DNA from: Haloferax denitrificans ATCC 35960
GTDB lineage: Archaea; Halobacteriota; Halobacteria; Halobacteriales; Haloferacaceae
Reading direction: 5' to 3'
NCBI RefSeq assembly: GCF_000337795.1
Contig: NZ_AOLP01000019.1
Coordinates: forward strand, 372,001-436,000
Length of the DNA: 64,000 nt
A program made the translations under genes and the position numbers. How positions within the stretch are numbered: position 1 is the stretch's first letter; each line of letters begins with the position of its first letter. The notes beneath the pieces were generated by a model, which was not told the origin of the DNA, searched no databases, and was given only the letters and a program-made list of their open reading frames with translations. This document shows positions 36,979-46,082 of the stretch, in pieces.

Positions 36979-37173
36979 GAACCGATTCGGACGCCCGCGC
37001 CGGACGACGGTTCGACCCGGACGAAACGACTCGATTTTCGGTTATTCGCCCGCCAGCGGCGGCGCTCGACGCGACGCGCAACCATCGAGTCGCGGGGAGA
37101 AGTCGACCGCCGCGGGGCGACCGCCCCCGCGCCGAGGCGAAGGGTTTTGTTTCGGGGCGAACACGTCCGTACG

Positions 37174-38268
37174 ATGCGCACGACGCACGCCCTCGCGGTG
37201 GGCGACGCCGCCGACACCGGACTCGCCGACGAGAGCGTGGACCTCGTCGTCACGTCGCCGCCCTACCCCATGATAGAGATGTGGGACGACCTCTTTTCGG
37301 CGCGTGACGACGCCGTCGCGGCGGCGCTCGACGCGGGCGACGGCGACGCCGCCTTCGAGGCGATGCACGAACAGCTCGACGCCGTCTGGGACGAGGTGGC
37401 CCGCGTGCTCGCGCCCGGCGGGATGGCCTGCGTGAACGTCGGCGACGCGACGCGGAGCCTCGACGGGTCGTTTCGCCAGTACGCAAACCACGCCCGCGTG
37501 CTCACCGCGCTCGCCGAACGCGGGCTGACGCCGCTCCCAGACGCCATCTGGCGCAAGCCGACAAACAGCCTGACGAAGTTCATGGGGTCGGGGACGCTCC
37601 CGCCGAACGCCTACGTCACGCTCGAACACGAGTACGTGCTTGTGGTCCGGAAGGGCGACCCGCGGTCGTTCCCGCCGGGCGACGAGCGGCGCTACGAGAG
37701 CGCCTTCTTCTGGGAGGAGCGCAACCGCTGGTTCTCCGACCTCTGGGAGTTCGGCGGGACCGACCAGCGCCTCGACTCGGGGACCAGAGAGCGCTCGGCG
37801 GCGTTCCCCGTCGAACTGCCGCTCCGCCTGATTCGGATGTACTCCGTCTACGGCGACACCGTCTTCGACCCCTTCGTCGGCACCGGGACCACGACGCTCG
37901 CGGCCATGCTCGCGGGCCGGGACTCCGTCGGCTACGACCTCGACGCCGACCTCGTCTCGGGGTTCGAACGCCGACTCGACGACCTCCCGAAACGCTCGCG
38001 CGCGGAGGTCGAACGCCGACTCGACGCCCATCGGGAGTTCGTCGCCGACCGCGACGAACGACCCGGTCACGACGCCGAACACTACGGCTTCCCGGTCGTG
38101 ACGAAACAGGAGCGTCGCATCCGGCTGTACCGCGCGTCGTCGGTCGAGGCGTCGGCCGACGGGGCGGACCGCGAGTTCGTCGTCGAACACGAGCCGTTCG
38201 ACGGGCCAGAGGCGGCCGAGTCGTCGGAGCGACCGCCTGTCTCAGAGGACGGACGGACGACCGACTGA
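37174..38268 (+). CDS. zim: orphan CTAG (m4C) DNA methyltransferase, Zim type
   Basis: 364 residues from ATG 37174. Motif order TSPPYP (27-32) before FDPFVGTGTT (about 231-240) marks a permuted beta-class amino-methyltransferase acting on cytosine N4 or adenine N6. In H. volcanii the gene at this position is, as I recall, the orphan enzyme that methylates CTAG. No restriction nuclease lies nearby. A TATA-like GTTTTGTTT at about 37143 suits a leaderless start. CTAG sites are very rare across this window, which fits the assignment. Confidence 0.88.
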   Translation: MRTTHALAVGDAADTGLADESVDLVVTSPPYPMIEMWDDLFSARDDAVAAALDAGDGDAAFEAMHEQLDAVWDEVARVLAPGGMACVNVGDATRSLDGSFRQYANHARVLTALAERGLTPLPDAIWRKPTNSLTKFMGSGTLPPNAYVTLEHEYVLVVRKGDPRSFPPGDERRYESAFFWEERNRWFSDLWEFGGTDQRLDSGTRERSAAFPVELPLRLIRMYSVYGDTVFDPFVGTGTTTLAAMLAGRDSVGYDLDADLVSGFERRLDDLPKRSRAEVERRLDAHREFVADRDERPGHDAEHYGFPVVTKQERRIRLYRASSVEASADGADREFVVEHEPFDGPEAAESSERPPVSEDGRTTD

Positions 38269-38384
38269 GTTCGAAACACTCGGATTCGGGGGTTTCAGAC
38301 ACATGACGGCGTGCGTCGGTACTAGTTACCCGACTGTCCGACAATCCAGACGTTTAAGAGCGCGGACGACGACGCCAACGAACA

Positions 38385-38780
38385 ATGCCCGATGCTCGTC
38401 GTCGCGCCGTCGTCGCCGCCCTCGTCGGCGTGGTTGGTGCCTCGCTCGGAATCGCCGGGGCCGGCCACGTCTACCTCCGCGAGTGGCGACGCGCGATTGC
38501 GTGGTTCACCTTCGTCTTCGGCGCGGCGCTGGTGTTGCTCTCGACGTTCGCCGACCCGGCGACCGTGACGGTGGACTCAGTTCCGAGAGAGGTGCTTTTC
38601 CCCGTCTTCGGACTGCTGTTTCTGAGCGCGCTCGACGCCTACCGCGTCGGACGTCGCCCGCGCGGTCGCAACGCGAACGGCGAGCCGACCTGCCCGGTCT
38701 GCGGCGGCGAACTCGACCGAAACCTCGACTTCTGTCCGTGGTGTGCGACGGAACTCGAATGGTACACGGTCGAAGGCTGA
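38385..38780 (+). CDS. membrane protein with C-terminal zinc ribbon
   Basis: 131 residues: three membrane helices (about 7-27, 38-56, 70-84) and a C-terminal rubredoxin-like zinc ribbon CPVCGGEL...CPWCATEL (about 103-124). Similar zinc-ribbon membrane proteins are common in haloarchaea and have no assigned role. TATA-like GTTTAAG near 38352 is about 30 bases before the ATG. A CTAG at 38322 lies upstream. Confidence 0.8.
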   Translation: MPDARRRAVVAALVGVVGASLGIAGAGHVYLREWRRAIAWFTFVFGAALVLLSTFADPATVTVDSVPREVLFPVFGLLFLSALDAYRVGRRPRGRNANGEPTCPVCGGELDRNLDFCPWCATELEWYTVEG

Positions 38781-38826
38781 CGCTCGACGGGCGGCGCTCG
38801 GCTTCGAAAAAACGTCCCTCCGTCCG

Positions 38827-40005
38827 TTACTTCTCGATGATGCTCTCTTCGACGGCCTCGCCGAAGTGGCGAGCCGTGTCCTCGTAGTAGATGAGCATCT
38901 CGTCGCCGGGTTCGAGGTCGGTGACCGCGGTCCGGCCCTCGCGGGTGTGGACCTTGATTGTCTCGGCGTTCTGGAGGAGCGTCGTGACGCGGTCGCCCTC
39001 GTAGTCCGCGGAGATGCGGAACATCGGCCGCTTTTCGATTTTCACGCGCCCGACGATGGCCTCGCGGGTGTTGCCGTTCGTGTCGATGAGCTGTACCTCG
39101 TCGCCGCTTTCGAGTTCGGAGAGATAGACCGTGCCGCCGTCGGGGGTCCGCGCGTAGGCGTGGACCGCGCCGGCGTTGACTCTAAACGGCCGGGACGCGA
39201 CGTACGGGGACTTCGCCGTCTCAGCGTGGACGAAGAACAGGCCGCGGGCCATCGAGCCGACGAGCATCCCCTCGTCGTGGTCCATGATGGTTCCCGTGTC
39301 GACGCAGACCCGGTCGGCCATGCCCGTGCGTTCGACCTCCGTGACCTCGGCCCAGACGAGGTCGAGCGACTCGCGTTCGGCCTCGTCGCGGACCTCGACG
39401 GTCTTTCGAATCTCGTCGGGGTCGTCGCTGTCGAGGAGGACGCCGTCGGAGCCGAGTTCGAGCGTCTCGAAGGCGGTCTTGGCTTCCTCGGCGGTCGTGA
39501 CGCCCGCGATGAGGTCGGTCTCCTCGCCGATGCGGGCGATGAGGTTCTCGAGCGGGATGATGGTCCAGTCCTCGCCGATGACGATGGTGTAGTCGCCGTC
39601 GCGGGCGGCCTCCTCGGCGAACGCCTCGTAGTCCTTGCTCAGGATTCGGACGTACGAGCCGTTTGCGAGGTCGTCGCCGCGGCGGAGCGTCGTCAGGTCG
39701 GCAGAGCCGGAGAAGTCCGAGGGGAGTTCGACGGTCGCGTCGCCCTCGCCGTCCTTGCCGACGATGTAGGCGTCGGCGAGCGCCGCGGGCTCTCCGTCGT
39801 CTTCCTCTGCTTCCATCACGTGGACGTCCGCGTCGGTCCGGAACGCGGCGATGTTGACGTCGCCGAGTTCGCGCACCTTCTCGACGTCGGCCTCGTCGAC
39901 GAGGACCCAGTCGACGCCGGCTTCCAGTCCGGCCGTGATGCGTCGCTTCCGCGTCTCCCAGTCGCCGACCGCGTCGTCGGCTTTGAGCCAGACGCTTCGT
40001 GTCAT
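38827..40005 (-). CDS. aroB: 3-dehydroquinate synthase II (archaeal, AroB')
   Basis: Makes 3-dehydroquinate from 2-amino-3,7-dideoxy-D-threo-hept-6-ulosonate by NAD-dependent oxidative deamination and cyclisation, the archaeal entry to the shikimate pathway. 392 residues from ATG 40005 (MTRSVWLKADD). 'VGSMARGLFFVHAET' and 'RPFRVNAGAVHAYA' are family signatures. The partner enzyme, ADH synthase, is 1.2 kb upstream on the same strand, with ogt and a gene-free stretch between. Confidence 0.95.
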   Translation of the reverse strand: MTRSVWLKADDAVGDWETRKRRITAGLEAGVDWVLVDEADVEKVRELGDVNIAAFRTDADVHVMEAEEDDGEPAALADAYIVGKDGEGDATVELPSDFSGSADLTTLRRGDDLANGSYVRILSKDYEAFAEEAARDGDYTIVIGEDWTIIPLENLIARIGEETDLIAGVTTAEEAKTAFETLELGSDGVLLDSDDPDEIRKTVEVRDEAERESLDLVWAEVTEVERTGMADRVCVDTGTIMDHDEGMLVGSMARGLFFVHAETAKSPYVASRPFRVNAGAVHAYARTPDGGTVYLSELESGDEVQLIDTNGNTREAIVGRVKIEKRPMFRISADYEGDRVTTLLQNAETIKVHTREGRTAVTDLEPGDEMLIYYEDTARHFGEAVEESIIEK

Positions 40006-40741
40006 TATCGACTTCACTCGGTGGGCGGGCTTGAACGTGGCGAATGAATCAACGGACGGCGAACGGATAGCGCACGGACGGCGACGGGTCGCTTGGCCGC
40101 CCTGACTGAATTCTATATCGCGCCATGAGATTTATCAGGGAGAAATTGGGGGTAAATCGACGGTCGGACGGCGATTCCAACCGCCAACGCGAGTCGAACG
40201 AGAGAGGCGACTCGCCTCGCTCAGTTACCACTCAACTCCCATCGAGTCGGCGGTTTGGTCGTTCGACTCGGGTTGGGTGCCTGCGACCTCGAAGGACAGC
40301 GGGCCTCACGCGTGAATCGTGAGTGCATCATCACCGGTGTGTCAGTCATCGAGTTCGTCAGTTCCACGAACATAGAACACAGCGACCACATCCGAATCCC
40401 AACCCCGACGTTCGAGGGTGACGACGGAGGCGATTCGTCCAGCATCGACACCCGTCGCTGGAATCGACCGCGTGGAACACCGTTTCGGAACTCCGGGTTC
40501 GAGGCTGGAAGACACATCGCGGTCGGAATCGAACGTCGTTTTCTGTCTCTCACTCTGTCGGCGAATACGGTAGCCCGGACAGGCAACTAACGTCGAGTCA
40601 CGAACGCGGTTCCGCGAACGGCGCGTCAGAACGCTGGGAAAAGCTGGTTTCGCGGGGTACTCGGAGCGACTCACACACCGACCACGACAGTTCTCGGTCG
40701 GTTCGACAGTCAATAAACCAATTATGGCGATACGAAATCAG
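40006..40741. other. 736-base gene-free stretch of lower GC
   Basis: By eye this stretch is about 50-63% GC per line against nearly 70% around it. Open frames exist in several phases but none has halophile codon bias or a good start. On the minus strand 40342-40713 ends in a protein-like stretch (RIASVVTLERRGWDSDVVAVFY) that could be the remnant of a decayed gene. TATA-like boxes occur at 40111-40118 and 40129-40136. A 15-base palindrome is at 40204-40218. It separates ogt from aroB. Confidence 0.5.
40204..40218. repeat. 15-base perfect palindrome
   Basis: GAGGCGA-C-TCGCCTC, 7-bp arms with one centre base, within the gene-free stretch before aroB on the minus strand. Could be a dimer binding site or a hairpin; no family assignment. 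Confidence 0.4.
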
Positions 40742-41152
40742 TCAAAACGCGTCCAGCCCCGTCTGGACCGCGCCGCGCTCGTGGTCGAGGAGCGCGCGCT
40801 TCAGGTCGACGCCGCCGGCCGCGGAGAAGCCGCCGAGGGAGTCCGCGCCGACGACGCGGTGGCACGGGACGACGAGCGGGACCGGATTCCGTCCGCAGGC
40901 CTGTCCGACGGCGACCGCGTGGCTGTCGAGTTCGGCCGCGACCTCGCCGTAGGTACGCGTCTCGCCGTACGGAATCGACGCCATGACGCGCATCACGTCG
41001 CCGGTAAAGGAGTCGGGAAACCGAACCTCGATATCGAACTCGCGGCGCTCGCCGTCTTCGTACTCGGCGAGTTGGTTTCGGAGCGAGTCGGCAGAACACC
41101 CGACGAGCCGTTCGTCCACGTCGACCGCGAACTCCCACATCGTGACGCGCAT
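40742..41152 (-). CDS. ogt: methylated-DNA-protein cysteine methyltransferase
   Basis: Repairs O6-alkylguanine by moving the alkyl group to its own cysteine. 136 residues: an N-terminal half of low complexity and the C-terminal domain with 'IPYGETRTYGEVA' and the active PCHRV motif (Cys97). The Arg-rich helix 'AVGQACGRNPVPLVV' precedes it. Slightly shorter than E. coli Ogt but with every essential residue. A paralogue with Asp in place of the Cys is at 45152-45607. Confidence 0.95.
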   Translation of the reverse strand: MRVTMWEFAVDVDERLVGCSADSLRNQLAEYEDGERREFDIEVRFPDSFTGDVMRVMASIPYGETRTYGEVAAELDSHAVAVGQACGRNPVPLVVPCHRVVGADSLGGFSAAGGVDLKRALLDHERGAVQTGLDAF

Positions 41153-41246
41153 ACTCGGGGTTCGCGCTCGGCGGATATCTATCTGTAGGCTGAGACTGTC
41201 GAAGGAAGCAGGAAGGCGTCGGAAAAACGGAGTCGCGTGAGTCGCG

Positions 41247-42047
41247 TTACGCCTCGATGCCGAGCCCGGCGCGTTCGAGGGCCGTATCGGCGTCGGCGTC
41301 GTCGTGGATAACGGCGCTCACGGCGCGGGTGATGGCCTCGGGGTTCTCGTGCTGGAAGATGGAGCGGCCCATGGAGACGCCGGCCGCGCCGGCGTCCATC
41401 GTGCCGCGGACCATCTCGACCGTCTCGCGGTCGGTGCCGCGACTGCCGCCGGCGATGACGACCGGCAGGCGCGTGGCCTCGACGACGCGGCCGAAGGACT
41501 CCGCGTCGCCGCTGTAGGCCGTCTTCACCACGTCGGCACCGACCTCCTCGGCGAGGCGGACGGCGTGGGCGAGCGCCTCGGGGTCCTGTTCGTCGATGCC
41601 GGGGCCGCGGGCGTAGGACATCGCGAGGACGGGCACGCCGAAGTCGGCGGCGCGGGAACAGAGGTCCGCGAGTTGCGTCATCTGGTCGGGTTCGTAGTCC
41701 GAGCCGACGTTGATGTGGAAGGAGACGGCGTCGGCACCGACGCGGAGGGCGTCTTCGACGGTGCCGGTGAGTCGCTTGTCGTTTTCGTCCGGGCCGATGA
41801 CCGTCGAGCCGTTTACGTGGACGATGTAGCCTTTGCCGTTCTTGTTCGGGTGGACGCGCGGCGCGGTGCCCTTGTGCGTGAGGACGGCGTCGGCGCCGCC
41901 GCGCGTGATGCCGTCGATGGTGGACTCGATGTCGACGAGGCCCGTGACCGGGCCGAGGGTGATGCCGTGGTCCATCGGGACGATGAGGTATCGCCCGTCT
42001 GTGGAGATGCGTTCGAGTCGTGCGGAGAGTCCGATGTCGGTGTTCAT
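41247..42047 (-). CDS. aroA': 2-amino-3,7-dideoxy-D-threo-hept-6-ulosonate synthase
   Basis: Class I aldolase-type enzyme that joins L-aspartate semialdehyde with a 6-deoxy-hexulose phosphate derivative in the archaeal shikimate entry route. 266 residues: 'LIVPMDHGITLGP' near the start, the Schiff-base lysine in ADVVKTAYSGD, and 'VIAGGSRG' and 'GVSMGRSIFQHE' phosphate-binding loops. It lies 24 bases after trpA on the same strand, so it is probably the last gene of a trpCBA operon, linking shikimate and tryptophan supply. Confidence 0.94.
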   Translation of the reverse strand: MNTDIGLSARLERISTDGRYLIVPMDHGITLGPVTGLVDIESTIDGITRGGADAVLTHKGTAPRVHPNKNGKGYIVHVNGSTVIGPDENDKRLTGTVEDALRVGADAVSFHINVGSDYEPDQMTQLADLCSRAADFGVPVLAMSYARGPGIDEQDPEALAHAVRLAEEVGADVVKTAYSGDAESFGRVVEATRLPVVIAGGSRGTDRETVEMVRGTMDAGAAGVSMGRSIFQHENPEAITRAVSAVIHDDADADTALERAGLGIEA

Positions 42048-42071
42048 GTATGAGAAAGGGTGGCAGAGTGG

Positions 42072-42950
42072 TTATGTGCGTTCCGGATGCGGTGGGCGTT
42101 GCGACGCGCCCGCTACCGCACCGTCTTTGAGTTCGCGGGCGAGCGTTTCGAGGCGGTCGGCGACCGTTTCGGCGTCGTCGCCGTTCTCGTGGCCCTCGGC
42201 GACGATGTCCACGAGCGCGCTCCCGACGATGATGCCGTCGGCACCGCTGGCGACGATGCGCTCGGCGTGGTCGCCGCTACTGATGCCGAAGCCGACCGCC
42301 TTGGGCACGTCGTAGTCGGCGAGTCGTTCGAGCGACGAGCCGGTCTGGTCGGAGACGCTCGACTGCGCGCCCGTCGTGCCGAGGCGCGCCTGCACGTAGA
42401 CGTAGCCCGAGACCTGTTCCATGATGCGGTCGAGGCGGTCGCCGCGGGTCGTCGGCGCGACGATAAAGACGAGGTCGAGCCCGAACTCGTCGCAGGCCTC
42501 GCGGAGCGGGTCGGCCTCCTCGGCCGGCAGGTCGGGGACGACGAGGCCCTCGATGCCGACCTCGGCGGCCTTCTCGACGAACGGCCGCGGGCCGTTACTC
42601 GCGGTTTCACCGCTCGTATTCGAGGCGCGTTGCGCCTCGCTCTCGTCGCCGTAGCGGTAGATGAGGTTGTAGTAGGTCATGCAGACCAGCGGCACCGACA
42701 CGTCGAGGTCCTCGACGAACTCGAAGAAGCGCGTCGGCGTCATGCCGCCTTCGAGCGACCGAACCACCGCGTTCTGGATGGTCGGTCCCTCGGCGATGGG
42801 CTCCGAGAACGGAAGCCCGAGTTCGATGACGTCCGCGCCGCCGCGTTCGAGCGCCTCGACGTATTTCAGCGAGGACTCGTAGTCCGGGTCGCCGGCGGCG
42901 AGGTAGGGGACGAACGCCGGGCCGTCGGCGAAGGCGTCTTCGAGCGACAT
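42072..42950 (-). CDS. trpA: tryptophan synthase alpha subunit
   Basis: Cleaves indole-3-glycerol phosphate to indole and glyceraldehyde 3-phosphate. 292 residues from ATG 42950: '[19 protein letters not shown]', the catalytic Glu in [11 protein letters not shown], '[11 protein letters not shown]' with the catalytic Asp, and '[12 protein letters not shown]' phosphate loop. Its ATG shares one base with the trpB stop (TGATG), so translation is coupled. A Ser/Asn-rich insert near 110-122 is longer than in bacterial TrpA. Confidence 0.96.
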   Translation of the reverse strand: MSLEDAFADGPAFVPYLAAGDPDYESSLKYVEALERGGADVIELGLPFSEPIAEGPTIQNAVVRSLEGGMTPTRFFEFVEDLDVSVPLVCMTYYNLIYRYGDESEAQRASNTSGETASNGPRPFVEKAAEVGIEGLVVPDLPAEEADPLREACDEFGLDLVFIVAPTTRGDRLDRIMEQVSGYVYVQARLGTTGAQSSVSDQTGSSLERLADYDVPKAVGFGISSGDHAERIVASGADGIIVGSALVDIVAEGHENGDDAETVADRLETLARELKDGAVAGASQRPPHPERT

Positions 42951-44218
42951 CACAGCCCCCCCGTGAACTCGTCCATGTTCGGCGCGATGTCGATGTCGCG
43001 CTCGTAGGTCTCCTCGATGGCCGATTCGAGGTCCTTGTCGCCGCGGCCGGAGACGTTGACCACGACGTACTCGCCGAGGCCGTCCGCGTCCGCGGAGTCG
43101 GGCGCGTCGGGACCGACGACCGATTCGAGGTAGCCGAACGCGTGGGCCGACTCCAGCGCGGGGATGATGCCCTCCATCTGCGAGAGCCGGTGGAACGCGG
43201 TCAGCGCCTCGTCGTCGTCGACGTTGACGGCAGTGACGCGGCCGGTGTCGACGAGGTACGCGAGTTCGGGGCCGACGCCGGCGTAGTCGAGGCCCGACGA
43301 CACCGAGTGCGACTCCATAATCTGGCCGTCGCGGTCCTGTAGGAGTCGGGTGCGAGCGCCGTGGAGGATGCCCTCCGTGCCGGTCGTGAGCGACGCCGAG
43401 TTGGGTGCGACGCCGGCTTCCTCGTCGACTTCGAGCGTCGAGCCGCCGGCCTCGACGGCGTAGAGCGCGGTCTCCTCGTCGTCGACGAACTCGGCGAACG
43501 CGCCCATCGTGTTCGAACCGCCGCCGGCGCAGGCGACGACGGCGTCGGGGAGCCGACCGAGCTTTTCGGTGGCCTGCGTGCGGGCCTCCTCGGAGATGAC
43601 CGACTGGAAGTCCCGGACCATGCTCGGGAACGGGTGCGGGCCGACGACGGAGCCGATGACGTAGTGGGTGTCTTCGACGTTGGTCGCCCAGTCGCGCATC
43701 GTCTCGGAGATGGCCTCCTTGAGCGTGCCGCGGCCGACGGTGACGGGGTTCACCTCCGAGCCGTTGAGCTTCATCCGGAAGACGTTGGGGCGCTGGCGGT
43801 TGATGTCGCGTTCGCCCATGTAAATCTCGCAGGGCATATCGAGGTGCGCGCAGGCCATCGCCGTGGCGGTGCCGTGTTGGCCCGCGCCGGTCTCGGCGAT
43901 GATGCGCTCTTTGCCCATGTACTTCGCCAGTAAGACCTGTCCGAGGGCGTTGTTGAGCTTGTGCGCGCCGCCGTGAAGCAGGTCCTCGCGCTTGAGGTAG
44001 ACCTCGCGGTCGTAGCGCTCGGAGAGCCGGTCCGCGCGCTGGAGGGGCGTCGGCCGCCCGCCGAAGTCCCGCAGTCGCGCGCGGAAGTCGTCCATGAAGC
44101 CGTCTTCGTTGTCGAGGACGTACCGCTCGTACGCGTCGGTCAGTTCCTCGATGGCCGGCATGAGGGCCTCGGGAACGTACTGTCCGCCGTAGTCGCCGAA
44201 TTTGCCGTCTGCGCTCAT
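42950..44218 (-). CDS. trpB: tryptophan synthase beta subunit
   Basis: Condenses indole with serine using PLP. 422 residues with the PLP lysine K87 in GGAHKLNN, '[12 protein letters not shown]' (about 115-126), the Ser/Gly loop '[11 protein letters not shown]' and 'SGRGDKDL' near the C-terminus. This is the TrpB1 type that pairs with TrpA. It overlaps trpC by four bases (ATGA) and trpA by one base, a tight three-gene block. Confidence 0.97.
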   Translation of the reverse strand: MSADGKFGDYGGQYVPEALMPAIEELTDAYERYVLDNEDGFMDDFRARLRDFGGRPTPLQRADRLSERYDREVYLKREDLLHGGAHKLNNALGQVLLAKYMGKERIIAETGAGQHGTATAMACAHLDMPCEIYMGERDINRQRPNVFRMKLNGSEVNPVTVGRGTLKEAISETMRDWATNVEDTHYVIGSVVGPHPFPSMVRDFQSVISEEARTQATEKLGRLPDAVVACAGGGSNTMGAFAEFVDDEETALYAVEAGGSTLEVDEEAGVAPNSASLTTGTEGILHGARTRLLQDRDGQIMESHSVSSGLDYAGVGPELAYLVDTGRVTAVNVDDDEALTAFHRLSQMEGIIPALESAHAFGYLESVVGPDAPDSADADGLGEYVVVNVSGRGDKDLESAIEETYERDIDIAPNMDEFTGGL

Positions 44219-44970
44219 TGTGTGAGTGTCTCCGTGTTCCGTCGTACGTCGCCGTCCATGATGGCGGTCCCGACGAGGAGGGCGTCGGCACCGGCCTCGC
44301 GCATCCGCGTCGCGTCGTCGACCGTCTTCACGCCGCTTTCGGCCACGAGAAGCACGTCCTCGGGCGCTTCGGGCGCGAGTTCCTCGAACGTGCCGAGGTC
44401 GACTTCGAGTTTCCCGAGGTCGCGGTTGTTGATGCCGACGATGTCGGCGCCGGCCGCGAGCGCCGCCGTGAGTTCCTCGCGCGTGTGGACCTCCACGAGC
44501 GGCTGGAAGCCGCGGTCGCGGGCCGCCTCGACGAGGGCCGGGAGGTCCTCGCCGACGAACCGCGCGATGAGGAGCACGAGGTCGGACTCGACCACGTCCA
44601 GTTGGGCCTCGTGCATGACGAAGTCCTTGCGGAGCACGGGCACGTCGACGGCCTCGCGGATGCGCCGAAGCGACTCGGCGGAGCCGCCGAAGTGCTCGGG
44701 TTCGGTGAGGACCGACAGCGCCGTCGCGCCGCCGGCGACCATCTCGCGGGCCAGTTCGACCGGGTCGTCCTCGCGGACGCCCTCGGTCGTCGGACTCGTG
44801 GGCTTCACCTCGGCGATGACGGGAACCCGGCCCGCGGCCTCCGTCTCGGCCACGGCCTCGGGGAACGACCGCGCGTCGACCGACACGCGCGTCTCCCCGC
44901 CGGGTCGCTCCCGCGCGGCCTCCAGGATGGCGCGCACGTCGGGAGCTAATTCGTCTCCACTAGCGTTCAT
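44215..44970 (-). CDS. trpC: indole-3-glycerol-phosphate synthase
   Basis: Closes the indole ring in tryptophan synthesis. 251 residues, TIM barrel: '[14 protein letters not shown]' with the catalytic Lys, '[13 protein letters not shown]', '[16 protein letters not shown]' and 'VAESGVKT'. First gene of trpCBA. It starts at 44970 with MNASGDEL; the start codons hold a CTAG. Two TGTACA boxes just upstream cover the promoter. Confidence 0.96.
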   Translation of the reverse strand: MNASGDELAPDVRAILEAARERPGGETRVSVDARSFPEAVAETEAAGRVPVIAEVKPTSPTTEGVREDDPVELAREMVAGGATALSVLTEPEHFGGSAESLRRIREAVDVPVLRKDFVMHEAQLDVVESDLVLLIARFVGEDLPALVEAARDRGFQPLVEVHTREELTAALAAGADIVGINNRDLGKLEVDLGTFEELAPEAPEDVLLVAESGVKTVDDATRMREAGADALLVGTAIMDGDVRRNTETLTQ

Positions 44971-44972
44971 TG

Positions 44973-45003
44973 ATGTACACTAACGCACGTATCTGTACAT
45001 AAG
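44973..45003 (-). promoter_or_regulatory. trpC promoter with paired TGTACA boxes (putative TrpY-type operator)
   Basis: ATGTACA (44973-44979) and TGTACAT (44994-45000) form a perfect inverted repeat; equivalent points are 21 bases apart, two DNA turns. On the minus strand CTTATGTA (45003-44996) is the TATA-like box about 30 bases before the ATG, so one TGTACA lies in the TATA box and the other at the predicted start site. TGTACA is the TRP box bound by TrpY in Methanothermobacter. The repressor gene is not in this window. Confidence 0.65.
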
Positions 45004-45151
45004 ACTTGCGTCGGCGGGGACACTCACCGTCTCTCGCGTGTTCGCGTTCGCGGGCGAGCGCGCGCGACCAGCGAACTCGAACCGAACGCGGTCGGCCGAC
45101 CCCCACGCCGTCGCCGGAAGGGTCAAGCGTCCGGCGACGGGAGCCGAACGT

Positions 45152-45607
45152 ATGCCCGTCTCGGGAATCTACGCGCGCGAATCGTCGACGCTCGGCCGCC
45201 CCGTGCAGGTCGGCGTGGTCAGCGGGAAGGTCATCGACGTCTCGTTTCCGGACTCGCTCCCGGCGGACGCCGAGTCCGACCACGAACACCTCGACGCCGT
45301 GTTGGCCGCCATCGACCGGGGCGAGACGGACCTCTCGTCGGTCCCCATCGGCCTGACCGTCCCGACCGACCAGCGGAGCGTGCTGGAGTCGCTTCGGAAC
45401 GTCCCGCGGGGCGACACGGTCGACGTGGCGCTCCTCGTCCGCATGGCCGGCCTCGACCCCGAGGACGACGACTCGGAGCGCGTCGTCCGCGAGGCGCTCG
45501 CGGCGAACCCGGTCCCGGTCGTCGTCCCCGACCACCGGGTGAAAGACGGCCCGAGCGCCGCCCCCGACGACGTGGTCGAGGCGCTCCGGAAGTCCGAAGG
45601 AATCTAA
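45152..45607 (+). CDS. MGMT-fold protein with Asp in place of the acceptor Cys
   Basis: 151 residues from ATG 45152. The C-terminal half aligns with Ogt: 'LAANPVPVVVPDHRVKDGP' here against 'GRNPVPLVVPCHRVVGA' in ogt (40742-41152), so Cys97 becomes Asp127. Alkyltransferase-like proteins in bacteria and yeast also lack the Cys (usually Trp) and flag alkylated bases for excision repair, so a similar sensor role is possible. The helix before it is less basic than in Ogt, which weakens the DNA-binding case. Divergent from trpC. Confidence 0.78.
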   Translation: MPVSGIYARESSTLGRPVQVGVVSGKVIDVSFPDSLPADAESDHEHLDAVLAAIDRGETDLSSVPIGLTVPTDQRSVLESLRNVPRGDTVDVALLVRMAGLDPEDDDSERVVREALAANPVPVVVPDHRVKDGPSAAPDDVVEALRKSEGI

Positions 45608-45629
45608 ATCTAATTCTGCGGCCCTCCCC

Positions 45630-45968
45630 TCAGAACGGCATCGCGTCGGTCTCGCGGCGGAGCGCGAGGTAGCCGAGCAGGCCGCCGAGGAGGAACAACG
45701 TGCTGGCGAGTCCGACCGACTGGACGCCGGTCGCGAGCTCGGCGAACTGCGAGAGCCCCGCGAGGACGAAGCCGCCGCCGGCGACGTACTTGAGTCGGCT
45801 GTCGACCGGAATCCGGAGCGTGACGACGCCGAGGAGAACCGCCGTCAGCCCGAAGGCGGCGTCGGCGGCGAGTCGAAGCGTCGGGTTCCCCGTGGCGAAC
45901 GCCGCGACGACGAGCGCCAGATAGCCGATGAGCCCCGCCTGCGTCAACTGCCGCGTGTCGATGTCCAT
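45630..45968 (-). CDS. small four-helix membrane protein
   Basis: 112 residues from ATG 45968 with four membrane helices (about 12-28, 38-55, 64-80, 88-103). No catalytic or metal motif seen; I do not recognise the family. Probably an integral membrane protein with both ends in the cytoplasm. It converges with the MGMT-fold gene, 22 bases between stops, and lies 114 bases after the CPBP protease gene on the same strand. Confidence 0.7.
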   Translation of the reverse strand: MDIDTRQLTQAGLIGYLALVVAAFATGNPTLRLAADAAFGLTAVLLGVVTLRIPVDSRLKYVAGGGFVLAGLSQFAELATGVQSVGLASTLFLLGGLLGYLALRRETDAMPF

Positions 45969-46082
45969 ACCGGCTACGCGTGATGCGGACACTTGAACGC
46001 ATCCCCGCGCCGCGGTCGCGGCGGCGAGCGATTCGGCGGTCGTCGCCGACGCCGACGCCGACACCGACGCGGCGAGCCGCCG

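Noticed and set aside
36979..37173. GGTTCGACCC near the TFB stop, again tRNA-like
   Set aside because: Stem bases do not pair and no cloverleaf can be drawn.
40342..40713. Minus-strand frame ending in a protein-like stretch
   Set aside because: Needs a TTG start, lacks halophile codon bias and has no recognised motif. Kept only as a possible remnant.
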